A stretch of DNA of 38,295 nucleotides, from assembly GCA_017934185.1 (NCBI GenBank), contig JAGBJY010000010.1:1-38295 (forward strand), read 5' to 3'. The notes under the pieces were generated by a model. The model worked only from the letters and a program-made list of their open reading frames with translations. It did no database searches and was not told the origin of the DNA. The translations under genes were made by a program, and so were the position numbers. Within the stretch, counting starts at the first letter, position 1, and each line of letters starts with the position of its first letter. Below, one piece after another: positions 16,733-25,636 of this stretch. This DNA comes from Bacteroidales bacterium (GTDB lineage: Bacteria; Bacteroidota; Bacteroidia; Bacteroidales; UBA932).

Positions 16733-18701
16733 ACCATTACTGAAAGAGGAAATCGACTTTCTTCTTTCAAGAGACTGTCGTGCCGATGACTGGTCCGGCG
16801 TTGAGATTTCCGACCCATCGGCCCTGCAATATGTCAGAAATGTCCGTTTCTCCGGAACAGTCCGGTTCGGACGCTTTCAGGAGGTATTCACCCTTCCCGG
16901 CGGTGTCCGCAAACACTCCGGCCTTAGGAATGTAACCCTGCACAATGTGACAGTAGGGGACGACACCCTTATCGAGAATGTTACCAACTACGTGGCTAAC
17001 TATACAATCGGCGCGCATTCTTACATAGAAAATGTAGACCTTATTGTCAATGAAGGTCCCTGCCGCTTCGGCAATGGCGTCGAGGTGTCCGTCCTCAATG
17101 AAACAGGCGGGCGGGAAGTGAAAATCTATGACCGCCTGAGCGCACAACTTGCTTATGTGCTGGCTATGTACCGGCATCGGCCTGTCCTGATAGACCGGCT
17201 GAATCGCCTCATCGATGAGTATGCCCAGGCGCAGAGCTCGGAGTGGGGCAGTATCGGCAATTATGTCTGTATCCGTAACACTCGGCATATCAACGGAGTA
17301 CGTATTGGTGATTATGCGATAGTAAGTGGCGCCAGCAGGCTTCGGAACGGCAGTGTAAACAGCAATGCCACCGCTCCCGTTACCATTGCCCACGGAGTTA
17401 TTGCCGATGATTTTATCCTCTGCAGTGGCTCGCATGTGTCGGACAATACTTCCATTGAGCGGGTATTCGTGGGACAGTGCTGCCACCTCGGACACGGCTA
17501 CAGCGCCTCTGATTCCCTCTTCTTCTCCAATTGTCAGGAAGAAAACGGCGAAGCTTGTGCCATTTTCGCAGGACCTTTCACGGTGACTCATCATAAAAGC
17601 ACCCTGCTCATTGCCGGCATGTTCTCTTTCATGAACGCTGGAAGTGGCTCCAACCAGAGTAACCACATGTACAAACTGGGACCCATCCACCAGGGTATCC
17701 TGGAACGCGGTGCCAAGACGGCCTCTGATTCCTACATTCTCTGGCCCTCCCGCGTGGGCGCTTTCTCCCTTGTGATGGGGCGTCACGTAACGCATTCTGA
17801 CACTTCCAGCCTCCCGTTCTCTTATCTGATTGAACAGCAGAATACTACCTACCTTGTCCCAGGTGTTAATCTGCGGAGCGTTGGTACGGTGCGCGACGCT
17901 CAGAAATGGCCCAAACGCGACGCCCGAAAAGACCCCGACCGCCTGGACTGCATTAATTACAATCTCCTGAGTCCTTACACCATCCAGAAGATGTTCAAAG
18001 GCATTCAGCTGCTCAAAAATTTGCAGTATTCTTCCGGTGAGCTGTCGGACATCTATTCCTACCACAGCACGAAAATCCGCAACGGAGCGCTACGGAAGGG
18101 CATTCATTATTACCAGACGGCCATCACTAAGTTCCTGGGGAATTCTCTGATCAAACGGCTGGAGAACCTGCCTTCCGGTGCCTCCGATGAGGCCATCCGC
18201 GAGGCGCTTCGGCCCACCTGTCCTATCGGCCGGGGAAAATGGGTCGATATGAGCGGTCTTATTGTCCCCATTGAGGCCGTGCGTGAACTTTTAGACCGAG
18301 CGGAGGAGGGGAGTGTGAGCCTTGAGAGCCTGTCTGAAAACTTCCACCAGTTGCACAGTCAGTATTACGATGCAGAATGGACCTGGGCGTACGACAAATA
18401 TGCAGATTTCTTCGGTTATCCCCTGGAGCGTATTACTGCTGGGCAAGTGGTAGAGATTGTGAAGCGTTGGGAAGAAGCCGTCATAAGACTGGACAAAGAG
18501 CTGTATGAAGATGCCCGAAAGGAATTCAACTTGGCCTCCATGACAGGTTTCGGGGCCGATGGGTCGAAGGAAGTGAAGGAGATGGATTTCACTGAAGTAC
18601 GCGGCGACTTTGAGTCCAATGCATTTGTGACGGCAGTCCTTGAACATATTCAAGCGAAAAAAGCCCTTGGTGATGAACTTATTGCGCGTTTGCAGGGATA
18701 A
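16722..18701 (+). CDS. DUF4954 family protein with left-handed beta-helix
   Basis: A 659-aa soluble protein of the Bacteroidota DUF4954 family. Residues from about 60 to 400 carry imperfect hexapeptide-like repeats with regularly spaced Ile/Val (for example VRNVRFSGTVRFG, LRNVTLHNVTVGDDTLIENV, GVRIGDYAIVSGASRLRNGS), as in left-handed beta-helix acyltransferases and sugar-nucleotide pyrophosphorylases. The C-terminal 250 residues are mainly helical and charged. Several His/Asn-rich loops (HHKSTLLIAGMFSFMN, SNQSNHMYKLGPIHQG) could be active-site segments. The reaction is unknown. The gene overlaps citX by 11 bp and lies between citX and citC-citG, so it is embedded in the citrate lyase locus; whether this is functional or fortuitous is open. 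No signal peptide. Confidence 0.85.
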   Translation: MNYRPLLKEEIDFLLSRDCRADDWSGVEISDPSALQYVRNVRFSGTVRFGRFQEVFTLPGGVRKHSGLRNVTLHNVTVGDDTLIENVTNYVANYTIGAHSYIENVDLIVNEGPCRFGNGVEVSVLNETGGREVKIYDRLSAQLAYVLAMYRHRPVLIDRLNRLIDEYAQAQSSEWGSIGNYVCIRNTRHINGVRIGDYAIVSGASRLRNGSVNSNATAPVTIAHGVIADDFILCSGSHVSDNTSIERVFVGQCCHLGHGYSASDSLFFSNCQEENGEACAIFAGPFTVTHHKSTLLIAGMFSFMNAGSGSNQSNHMYKLGPIHQGILERGAKTASDSYILWPSRVGAFSLVMGRHVTHSDTSSLPFSYLIEQQNTTYLVPGVNLRSVGTVRDAQKWPKRDARKDPDRLDCINYNLLSPYTIQKMFKGIQLLKNLQYSSGELSDIYSYHSTKIRNGALRKGIHYYQTAITKFLGNSLIKRLENLPSGASDEAIREALRPTCPIGRGKWVDMSGLIVPIEAVRELLDRAEEGSVSLESLSENFHQLHSQYYDAEWTWAYDKYADFFGYPLERITAGQVVEIVKRWEEAVIRLDKELYEDARKEFNLASMTGFGADGSKEVKEMDFTEVRGDFESNAFVTAVLEHIQAKKALGDELIARLQG

Positions 18702-18725
18702 TGCGTAATAATTTGTAACAAAATC

Positions 18726-18756
18726 TTGGTGCTGTCATAATAAATCCGTACATTTG
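18726..18756 (+). promoter_or_regulatory. Promoter of the citC-citG / acn / icd / mgtC unit
   Basis: TTG (18726-18728), a 20-nt spacer and TACATTTG (18749-18756), an exact Bacteroidota promoter in the only sizeable gap of the citrate region. The predicted leader is about 45 nt. Confidence 0.8.
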
Positions 18757-18806
18757 TCTGTTAATTGTTTTGCAGGTCATACCGGGAGTATTGGGAAGCC
18801 TGCGGG

Positions 18807-20627
18807 ATGATGGAAACATTCGGTAATTGGCACATAGAGGAGATGCCGCTGCAGTCTCCTTTCTTCCACGGAAAAGTGGAACGTTTCCTTCTGGAGAATG
18901 GTCTCAGGATGGAAACGTTAGATGCATATTATACCCTTCAGAATCCAGAGGGAGAAATCCTTGCCGGCGCCGGTCTCAAGGCCGATGTCCTGAAGTGCCT
19001 GGCGGTATCTTCTGCACTACGGTCGGAGGGACTTGCCGCTCCGCTCATCTCCCATGTCATTTCCGTGGCCGCTTCCAAAGGCATTACCCAGCTGAAAGTG
19101 TTCACTAAGCCGGAGCACCAGGCCCTTTTCGAAAGCCTGGGGTTCAAGCTGCTGGCATCGGCCCCGGAAGCCATCCTGATGGAAAACGGCAGGGGACTGG
19201 AGCAGTATTGCAGCTATCTTCGCGGCCTGTCATGCGCGGCCGCGACCGGGCATCCCCGCATTGGCGTTGTGGTAATGAACGCCAACCCTTTCACGCTGGG
19301 GCATCAGTATCTGCTGGAACAGGCCTCTGCCCAAGTGGATCAGCTGGTGGTGATTCCCGTGAAGGAGAATCTATCGGCTTTCTCCTACGAGGAACGTCGG
19401 GAGATGATTCGCTCCGGTGCGCCGGAGGGGGTGATTGTGGCAGAGGGCTCTGCCTACCAGATATCGGCTCTTACTTTTCCCACATATTTTTTGAAGGATC
19501 TGTCCCAGGCCGCTCAGACGCAGATGCGGCTGGACATTGATCTTTTTGCCCGTCATATTGCTCCTGCCCTGGGCGCCACCGTGCGCTTTGTGGGCAGTGA
19601 GCCTTATGACGCGCTAACCGCCCGCTACAACGAAATCATGCGTGAGCGCCTGAATCTCGTTGAGATCGAACGCCTCCCGGGCATCTCCGCCAGCATTGTG
19701 CGCAAGGCACATTATCCGGTGGCGGCAACGATGGTTCCGGAAACTACCAAACCTTACCTGCTGTCACACCTGGCCTGTTCCGCCTTGCGGCGCGAACTGG
19801 ACTGCCCCCTCAAGCCCGGCCTGGTCGGCCCCGATTCCAACGGCGCCCATCCCGATATGGACTATGTACTCATGCAGCGCAGCATATCGGCCCTTTGGCC
19901 CTGGTTTGTGCGGATGGCCCAGGCTTCATCGGTCCAGGAACTGCAGCAATTGGGCATTCAGGCCGAAAAGGCCATGCTGGAAGCCACGGGAGGAGTGAAT
20001 ACGCACCGCGGGGCCATCTTTGCCCTAGGCCTGGCGCTGTATGTCCGTGAAATGGAAGGTGCTGATAATGAGACGGATATGCAAAAGTCTCTATGTAAAA
20101 TTGCACAGACGCTTTCCCGTAACAATCAGAATAACGGAGAGTTACATTTCACGCATGGGGCCGATGCGGTGAGCCGATACGGCGTAAAAGGCGCCCGCGA
20201 GATGGCCCTGGAGGGTTACGCGCCGCTTTGGGCCGATTGGCTGCCGTATTACCGTGGTTTGAGCCGGGAGGAGGTGGCTTTTTCCTCCGCGTCGCTTCGC
20301 GACCCTGTCCGGGCAAATGCTCCGGAAAAGGCCACCTCCTTCCGGCTGCAGAAAACGCTATTGCGCATTATGTCCACCCTGGACGACACCTGTGTGATTC
20401 ACCGGGTGGGCTATGAGCGGGCGCAGGAGGTGAAGCGCGAAGCGAAAGGCCTCCTGGAGGAGATGCCCGATCAGGTCGGGCATGACGACGTAGGACAGAA
20501 CGTCATGGCCGACTGGATCGGCCATCTCAAACAGATGTGCGACCGCTACGCTGCGGAGGGCATTTCTCCCGGCGGTGCGGCCGATATGTTGGCATTGACA
20601 ATATTAATTGATTCAATAATAAACTAA
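18807..20627 (+). CDS. citC-citG: Citrate lyase ligase / triphosphoribosyl-dephospho-CoA synthase fusion (CitC-CitG)
   Basis: A 606-aa fusion of two maturation enzymes. Residues 1-130 are the GNAT-like N-terminus of CitC (GAGLKADVLKCLAVSSALRS). Residues 150-310 are the nucleotidyltransferase core with the adenylate-binding turn NPFTLGH (160-166) and the C-terminal ISASIVRK; this half acetylates holo-CitD with ATP and acetate. Residues 320-606 are CitG, making the prosthetic-group precursor from dephospho-CoA and ATP: CPLKPGLVGPDSNGAHPDMD, TGGVNTHRGAIFALG, HGADAVSRYGVKGARE and SPGGAADMLALT. There is no stop or frameshift between them. I chose ATG 18807 because the earlier TTG lies next to the predicted transcription start. 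Residues 552-560 are encoded by a short palindrome resembling an intergenic repeat. Aconitase follows after 5 nt. Confidence 0.92.
   Translation: MMETFGNWHIEEMPLQSPFFHGKVERFLLENGLRMETLDAYYTLQNPEGEILAGAGLKADVLKCLAVSSALRSEGLAAPLISHVISVAASKGITQLKVFTKPEHQALFESLGFKLLASAPEAILMENGRGLEQYCSYLRGLSCAAATGHPRIGVVVMNANPFTLGHQYLLEQASAQVDQLVVIPVKENLSAFSYEERREMIRSGAPEGVIVAEGSAYQISALTFPTYFLKDLSQAAQTQMRLDIDLFARHIAPALGATVRFVGSEPYDALTARYNEIMRERLNLVEIERLPGISASIVRKAHYPVAATMVPETTKPYLLSHLACSALRRELDCPLKPGLVGPDSNGAHPDMDYVLMQRSISALWPWFVRMAQASSVQELQQLGIQAEKAMLEATGGVNTHRGAIFALGLALYVREMEGADNETDMQKSLCKIAQTLSRNNQNNGELHFTHGADAVSRYGVKGAREMALEGYAPLWADWLPYYRGLSREEVAFSSASLRDPVRANAPEKATSFRLQKTLLRIMSTLDDTCVIHRVGYERAQEVKREAKGLLEEMPDQVGHDDVGQNVMADWIGHLKQMCDRYAAEGISPGGAADMLALTILIDSIIN
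20463..20483. repeat. Palindromic repeat translated within citC-citG
   Basis: ATGCCCGA (20463-20470) and TCGGGCAT (20476-20483) form an 8-bp stem with a 5-nt loop. The 14-mer GGTCGGGCATGACG (20474-20487) recurs exactly at 24911-24924 between genes, which suggests a dispersed element that entered this reading frame near the 3' end of CitG. Confidence 0.55.
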
Positions 20628-20632
20628 TAACT

Positions 20633-22870
20633 ATGGTAGAATTAATTCCTCATGGTGTTTTTCTGCTGGACGGTAAGACCGTCGCAGATCAGGCAAATGT
20701 TACTCCGGACGAAGCCCGTGAGAACACCATCGCCTACCAGATCCTCCGCGCCCATGATGTGGACGGTTCCAAGGGCAAGAAACTCCGCATCCGTTTTGAT
20801 GCTATGGTTTCCCATGACATTACCTATGTGGGTATTATCCAGACGGCCCGTGCCAGCGGCCTGGAAACCTTCCCGCTGCCGTACGCCATGACCAACTGCC
20901 ACAACAGCCTCTGCGCTGTGGGTGGTACCATCAATGAGGACGACCACGTGTTCGGCCTTAGCGCTGCCAAGAAGTACGGTGGTATCTATGTGCCTGCCAA
21001 CCAGGCGGTTATCCATCAGTATGCCCGCGAAGCGCTCACCGCTTGCGGCAATATGATCCTGGGATCCGACTCCCACACCCGTTACGGTTCCCTTGGCAAC
21101 ATGGGTGTTGGCGAAGGTGGCGGCGAGCTGGTGAAACAGCTCCTCAAGAACACCTGGGACATCAACGCCCCCGAAGTAGTGCTGGTATGGCTGGAGGGCA
21201 AGCCCCGCCGCGGTATCGGCCCGCATGATGTGGCTATCTCCCTTGTGAAGGCTGTGTTCGAAAGCGGCTTTGTGAAGAACAAGGTGCTGGAATTTGCCGG
21301 CCCCGGCGTGAAGCAGCTTCCCATCGACTTCCGCAACGGCATTGACGTAATGACCACCGAAACCACCTGCCTGTCAAGCATTTGGATTACCGACGAAGAG
21401 GTGAAGAAGTACTTCGAGATGCACAATCGGCCTCAGGCTTACAAAGAACTGAAACCCGGCGACGTGGCTTACTACGACTCCATGGTGCGCATCGACCTGA
21501 GCACTCAGGAGAGCATGATTGCCCTTCCGTACCATCCGTCCAACGCGGTTTCCATCCACGAGCTTCAGGCCAATCCCGCAAAGGTGCTCCGCGAAATTGA
21601 GGAGGACACCAAGAAGCGTTTTGGCGAGAAGGTGCATCCGGACCTCCTCTCCAAGATTCGCGGCGGCAAAGTGTATGCAGATCAGGGCATCATCGCCGGC
21701 TGCTCCGGTGGTACGTATGACAACCTTTCTGAGGCTGCCACCATCCTGAAGGGGAAATCCATCGGCAACGATTACTTCACCATGAGCGCTTACCCGCAGA
21801 GCACGCCCGTGTATCTGGCCACAACGCGCAACCACATTGCCGAGGAACTTCTGGAGGCCGGTGTGGTAATCAAGCCTGCTTTCTGCGGCCCTTGCTTCGG
21901 CGCCGGCGACGTGCCCTCTAACAACGGCCTTTCCATCCGCCACACCACCCGAAACTTCCCCAACCGCGAAGGCTCCAAGCCCGGTCAGGGGCAGATTTCC
22001 ATGGTGGCCCTCATGGACGCTCGTTCCATCGCAGCCACCGCTGCCAACGGCGGCGTCATTACCGCTGCCACGGACATTGAATACGAAGACACGCACAAGC
22101 CTTACAGCTTCGACGGCCACATCTACGAAAAACGCATCTACAACGGCTTCGGGAAGGCCGATTTGAGCCAGGAACTCCGTTACGGACCCAACATCAAGGA
22201 CTGGCCCAAGATGTATCCCATGCAGGAGAACATGCTCCTGGAACTGGCCGCCGTGATTCACGACCCCGTGACCACCACCGACGAGCTCATCCCTTCCGGC
22301 GAAACTTCCAGCTACCGCTCCAACCCGCTCAAGCTCAGCGAATTTGCCCTTTCCCGCCGCGTCCCTGAATATGTTGGCCGCAGTAAGCGCATCCAAGCCG
22401 ATGACCTGAACCGCCGCGAAGGCAAGCTCACCGAAGACCTGGTGAAGGCTCTTGCCATCGCCGGATCATCGGCCGAAAACACTTCCTTCGGCTCCTGTGT
22501 TTTTGCCAACAAGCCCGGTGACGGAAGCGCCCGCGAACAGGCCGCCAGTTGCCAGAAGGTGCTCGGCGGCGATGCCAACATCTGCTACGAGTACGCCACC
22601 AAGCGCTACCGCTCCAACTGCATCAACTGGGGCATTGTGCCGTTTACCATCGGAGCGGATACTCCGTTTGACTATGAGGCAGGGGACTACGTGTTTGTGC
22701 CCGGCATCCGCGAAGCCATCCTTGGCGGCGCCGAAGAGATTGATGCCAAGGTAATTACCCGCAGTGGCCGCTGCGTCCCCATCCACCTATATTTCCAAAA
22801 CCTTACCGCCGATGAGCGCCAGATTCTCTCCGACGGCTGCCTGATGAATTACTACAAAAACCGCAAATAA
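20633..22870 (+). CDS. acn: Aconitate hydratase
   Basis: Iron-sulfur hydratase of 745 aa interconverting citrate and isocitrate through cis-aconitate. The three [4Fe-4S] ligands are C357 ([12 protein letters not shown]) and C418/C421 ([10 protein letters not shown]). Substrate-loop elements are [20 protein letters not shown] and the swivel-domain NSFGSCVF-like [10 protein letters not shown] with [11 protein letters not shown]. The length fits the Bacteroidota/mitochondrial-type enzyme (about 750 aa). It follows citC-citG by 5 nt and precedes icd by 4 nt. In relatives such as Bacteroides I recall acn and icd together with a citrate synthase gene; none is present here. Confidence 0.93.
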   Translation: MVELIPHGVFLLDGKTVADQANVTPDEARENTIAYQILRAHDVDGSKGKKLRIRFDAMVSHDITYVGIIQTARASGLETFPLPYAMTNCHNSLCAVGGTINEDDHVFGLSAAKKYGGIYVPANQAVIHQYAREALTACGNMILGSDSHTRYGSLGNMGVGEGGGELVKQLLKNTWDINAPEVVLVWLEGKPRRGIGPHDVAISLVKAVFESGFVKNKVLEFAGPGVKQLPIDFRNGIDVMTTETTCLSSIWITDEEVKKYFEMHNRPQAYKELKPGDVAYYDSMVRIDLSTQESMIALPYHPSNAVSIHELQANPAKVLREIEEDTKKRFGEKVHPDLLSKIRGGKVYADQGIIAGCSGGTYDNLSEAATILKGKSIGNDYFTMSAYPQSTPVYLATTRNHIAEELLEAGVVIKPAFCGPCFGAGDVPSNNGLSIRHTTRNFPNREGSKPGQGQISMVALMDARSIAATAANGGVITAATDIEYEDTHKPYSFDGHIYEKRIYNGFGKADLSQELRYGPNIKDWPKMYPMQENMLLELAAVIHDPVTTTDELIPSGETSSYRSNPLKLSEFALSRRVPEYVGRSKRIQADDLNRREGKLTEDLVKALAIAGSSAENTSFGSCVFANKPGDGSAREQAASCQKVLGGDANICYEYATKRYRSNCINWGIVPFTIGADTPFDYEAGDYVFVPGIREAILGGAEEIDAKVITRSGRCVPIHLYFQNLTADERQILSDGCLMNYYKNRK

Positions 22871-22874
22871 TACC

Positions 22875-24089
22875 ATGGAAAAAATCAAAATGACCACCCC
22901 GCTCGTCGAAATGGACGGCGACGAAATGACCAGGATCCTCTGGAAGATGATCAAAGACGAACTCATCCTTCCTTTTGTGGACCTTAAGACCGAATACTAT
23001 GACCTGGGCCTGGAGTACCGCGACAAGGCCTCGGACCAGGTGACCATCGACAGTGCCAATGCCACCAAGCGCCTTGGCGTTGCCGTGAAGTGCGCCACCA
23101 TCACCCCCAACGTGCAGCGCATGAGCGAATACAACCTGCATCAGATGTGGAAGAGCCCCAACGGCACCATCCGTGCCATGCTGGACGGCACCGTGTTCCG
23201 TACACCCATCACCATCCCCAGCATCCATCCTGCCGTGAAGTTCTGGAAGAAGCCCATCACCATCGCCCGTCATGCCTACGGTGACGTATACCGTGACGTG
23301 GAAATCCAGACCACCGAGCCCGGTGTGGCCAAACTTGTTTTCGAGGGTGCCTCCGGACAGAGAATCGAGGAAGTGATTCACGAGTTCGCCGGCCCCGGCG
23401 TCATTGAAGGCATGCACAACACCGACGCCAGCATCCGCAGCTTTGCCCATGCCTGCTTCAAGTACGCCCTGGACGTGAAGGAAAACCTTTGGTTCGCCAC
23501 CAAGGACACCATCTCCAAGAAGTACGACGGCCGATTCAAAGCCATCTTCGAGGAAATCTTCGAGGCCGAATACAAGGAGAAGTTCGAGGCCGCCGGCATC
23601 GAGTACTTCTACACCCTTATCGATGACGCCGTTGCCCGCGTAATGCGTTCCGAGGGCGGTTTCATCTGGGCCTGCAAGAATTACGACGGCGACGTGATGA
23701 GCGATATGGTGTCCACCGCCTTTGGCTCCCTGGCCATGATGACCTCCGTCCTGGTGAGTCCCGACGACAAGTACGAGTACGAAGCCGCTCACGGCACCGT
23801 GACCCGTCACTACTACAAGTATCTGAAGGGTGAAGAAACTTCCACTAACCCCATGGCCACCATCTTCGCCTGGAGCGGCGCTTTCCGCAAGAGGGGAGAG
23901 CTGGACAACCTTCCGGACCTGGTGAACTATGCCAACCAGCTGGAGCAGGCCTGCTTCGACACCCTGAACGAAGGTCTCGAGACCAAGGACCTGGTGAACC
24001 TCTCCGAGGGCATCACCCCCAAGGGCCTTACCTCCCTCCAGTTCCTCCAGGAAATCAGGAGGCGCCTGGAAGTGCGCCTGGGTGCATAA
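22875..24089 (+). CDS. icd: Isocitrate dehydrogenase (NADP, eukaryotic-type)
   Basis: Reversible oxidative decarboxylation of isocitrate to 2-oxoglutarate. The 404-aa protein belongs to the homodimeric, eukaryote-like subfamily: [53 protein letters not shown], and the metal/isocitrate segments [14 protein letters not shown] and [15 protein letters not shown] preference is supported by [11 protein letters not shown], in which the Arg-His pair contacts the 2'-phosphate in characterised homologues. Length is normal. It is 4 nt from acn and 3 nt from the MgtC-family gene, within the unit started at 18726. Confidence 0.95.
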   Translation: MEKIKMTTPLVEMDGDEMTRILWKMIKDELILPFVDLKTEYYDLGLEYRDKASDQVTIDSANATKRLGVAVKCATITPNVQRMSEYNLHQMWKSPNGTIRAMLDGTVFRTPITIPSIHPAVKFWKKPITIARHAYGDVYRDVEIQTTEPGVAKLVFEGASGQRIEEVIHEFAGPGVIEGMHNTDASIRSFAHACFKYALDVKENLWFATKDTISKKYDGRFKAIFEEIFEAEYKEKFEAAGIEYFYTLIDDAVARVMRSEGGFIWACKNYDGDVMSDMVSTAFGSLAMMTSVLVSPDDKYEYEAAHGTVTRHYYKYLKGEETSTNPMATIFAWSGAFRKRGELDNLPDLVNYANQLEQACFDTLNEGLETKDLVNLSEGITPKGLTSLQFLQEIRRRLEVRLGA

Positions 24090-24092
24090 CCT

Positions 24093-24710
24093 ATGGAATG
24101 GACTTTTGTCATAAGACTCCTCATCGCCGGTATTCTCGGCGGTGTAGTGGGTCTTGAAAGGGAGCTCAGGGCCAAGGAAGCAGGCGTGCGAACGCACTTC
24201 CTGGTGGCCCTGGGCAGTGCCCTTTTCATGCTCATCTCCCAGTTCGCCTTCGGTGACCAGACGCACGATGCCGCCCGTGTGGCCGCACAGGTGGTGTCCG
24301 GTATCGGCTTCATTGGTGCCGGTGTCATCATCTTCCAGAAGAACGCTGTCCGCGGCATCACTACTGCTGCGGGTCTGTGGGTAGTGGCTGCCATCGGCCT
24401 CTCCTGCGGAGGAGGCATGTACATTGTGGCCTCCGCCGCAGCTGTTTTCACCGTGGTCTGCCTGGAAGCCATGCATTTCGTCCACCTGAACCGGGCCGAA
24501 AAGACCATCCTCCTATCGGCCGATTGTCCCGGCTCTGCGCAGCTGAAGGAGGTGCTTAATCTCTTGAAGGAGAGCGGTATCACCCCCGAATCCTATGCCT
24601 TGCAGAACGGCCGCGCCACCCTTACCCTCCACCTCACCCAGAAATCCTATCTGGAAACCCTCCCAGCCATCGTCTCCCGCCTGACCAACCCAGCCGTGGA
24701 AAACGCGTAG
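24093..24710 (+). CDS. MgtC/SapB family membrane protein
   Basis: A 205-aa inner-membrane protein with four to five hydrophobic segments in the first 130 residues and a small soluble ACT-like C-terminal domain (TILLSADCPGSAQLKEVLNLL onward). The family signature GILGGVVGLERELRAKEAGVRTH and the GIGFIGAGVIIF/VRGITTAAGLWV blocks are clear. Family members are linked to Mg2+ limitation and to control of the F-type ATPase, though the molecular role is unsettled. It lies 3 nt behind icd and is probably co-transcribed. Aconitase and isocitrate dehydrogenase depend on divalent metal, but a functional tie is speculative. Confidence 0.9.
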   Translation: MEWTFVIRLLIAGILGGVVGLERELRAKEAGVRTHFLVALGSALFMLISQFAFGDQTHDAARVAAQVVSGIGFIGAGVIIFQKNAVRGITTAAGLWVVAAIGLSCGGGMYIVASAAAVFTVVCLEAMHFVHLNRAEKTILLSADCPGSAQLKEVLNLLKESGITPESYALQNGRATLTLHLTQKSYLETLPAIVSRLTNPAVENA

Positions 24711-24765
24711 CGCGCACCCTCCCACGCGGGCCGCGTCCGCCCCATAGAGCCACCGCACTTCCTCG

Positions 24766-24820
24766 TTGCCGCCGATCCAATTGTACGCTTTCTACAGGCG
24801 TTTTCGTGGATTGGCGGCAA
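24766..24820. repeat. Hairpin repeat with TTGCCGCCGAT arms, copy 1
   Basis: TTGCCGCCGATCCA (24766-24779) pairs with TGGATTGGCGGCAA (24807-24820), a 14-bp stem with one G-T wobble and a loop of about 27 nt. No T-tract follows, so it is not a standard terminator. It is the first of two similar hairpins in the 250-nt gap after the MgtC-family gene. Confidence 0.65.
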
Positions 24821-24847
24821 GGTTTTCAGCAAAAAAGGCCGATTCTG

Positions 24848-24902
24848 TTGCCGCCGATACGGAAAACCTTCCTTCTGTGCATTCCGTGTGGATCGGCGGC
24901 AA
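24848..24902. repeat. Hairpin repeat with TTGCCGCCGAT arms, copy 2
   Basis: TTGCCGCCGAT (24848-24858) pairs with ATCGGCGGCAA (24892-24902); after a small bulge ACGGAA/TTCCGT extends the stem. The arms are the same as in copy 1 and total length is also 55 nt, but the loops differ, so the pair is conserved in stem and spacing rather than sequence throughout. Confidence 0.65.
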
Positions 24903-24910
24903 AACATTCC

Positions 24911-24954
24911 GGTCGGGCATGACGGCAGGAGAGATTGCCGGTCAAGCCGGCAAT
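24911..24954. repeat. Third palindromic repeat (REP-like)
   Basis: ATTGCCGG (24934-24941) and CCGGCAAT (24947-24954) form a perfect stem with a 5-nt loop, preceded by GGTCGGGCATGACG (24911-24924), which also occurs inside citC-citG. It lies 7 nt beyond the stop of the convergent gene at 24961 and could act as its 3' end structure. Confidence 0.6.
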
Positions 24955-24960
24955 GACGAG

Positions 24961-25491
24961 TTATCCTAGCGGGTAGAACAGGTCCACGTAGCGGGAGGTC
25001 CAGCTGCGGTCGTAGTGCTTGCGGACGGTGCGGGCGCTGGCAAACTGGACAAAGTTGTTCCAGGCTTCCAGGAAGAGGACGGCAAAGTCTGCGCGGCCAT
25101 GAAGGGCCAGGGCAAAGAGGGTGTAGACGGCCACGATATAAACATCGGCCCGTTCACGGTCATCGGCCTGCGGCGTGGAGGGGGTCACGAGGGTGAGCCT
25201 CTCGGCCTGGGCAAAGGCGAGGTCGGCGATGGCATCGGAGAGGAGCGCTTCTTCCGCCGGCTTGTAAAGCTGTGTGCAGTAACGCTCTCCGGCGTATTTG
25301 AGGGCCGATAGTTCCGCCTCCAAGGCCGGCATGGCCGATGGCAGGCGCGTTTCGAAGTAGCGCTGGAAGTCTGCCTCCCCGCGAAGGAACTTGAGGGCCA
25401 GCACGCAGTAGTCCCGCACGGAGGCTTCGATTACCATCGCGTACGGTGCCTTTTCGTCGATTTTGGCTAATATTTCGCTTACCTTGGCCAT
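24961..25491 (-). CDS. Hypothetical protein, mostly helical
   Basis: I do not recognise this 176-aa protein. It starts MAKVSEILAKIDEKAPYAMV, has no signal peptide or convincing membrane span, and looks almost fully alpha-helical. It contains several paired aromatic/charged stretches (ADFQRYFETRLPSAMPALEA; ALHGRADFAVLFLEAWNNFV; RTVRKHYDRSWTSRYVDLFY). The reading frame continues upstream to 25662, but that part is a translation of the palindromic repeat at 25534-25626, so ATG 25491 is the likely start. A weak -7 match (TATATTTA, minus strand, 25501-25508) lies 9 nt before it. Codon use resembles its neighbours, so it is probably a real gene. It stands alone, convergent with the MgtC-family gene. 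Confidence 0.65.
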   Translation of the reverse strand: MAKVSEILAKIDEKAPYAMVIEASVRDYCVLALKFLRGEADFQRYFETRLPSAMPALEAELSALKYAGERYCTQLYKPAEEALLSDAIADLAFAQAERLTLVTPSTPQADDRERADVYIVAVYTLFALALHGRADFAVLFLEAWNNFVQFASARTVRKHYDRSWTSRYVDLFYPLG

Positions 25492-25533
25492 TAGTGGGCG
25501 TAAATATACAAAAAAATTATTAGTTTTGTACAT

Positions 25534-25626
25534 AGATCCTTCGTCGTTGCACTCCTCAGGATGACAGAATGGTTTTGTTGTTCCGGGGATTAGGACAAAT
25601 GTCATTCTGAGCGAAGCGAAGAATCT
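25534..25626. repeat. Dispersed imperfect inverted repeat (CHSERSEE-type element)
   Basis: The right arm (25600-25626; begins TGTCATTCTGAGCGAAGCGA) is the inverse of the left arm (25534-25566; begins AGATCCTTCG and ends CTCAGGATGACA), apart from a short insertion. The right arm occurs identically at 32113-32139 inside a ketosynthase gene, and with changes at 35342-35368 inside another. When translated it yields the characteristic CHSERSEES peptide. It lies between two divergent genes here. Confidence 0.75.
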
Positions 25627-25636
25627 GCGGACGATT

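Noticed and set aside
22803-24485. Long minus-strand reading frame (560 aa), His/Gly-rich, opposite icd and the MgtC-family gene
   Set aside because: Low-complexity composition caused by complementing GC-rich codons; both plus-strand genes are well supported.
24766-24954. CRISPR-like repeat array
   Set aside because: Only two pairs of inverted arms with unequal loops; no direct repeats with regular spacers and no cas genes.
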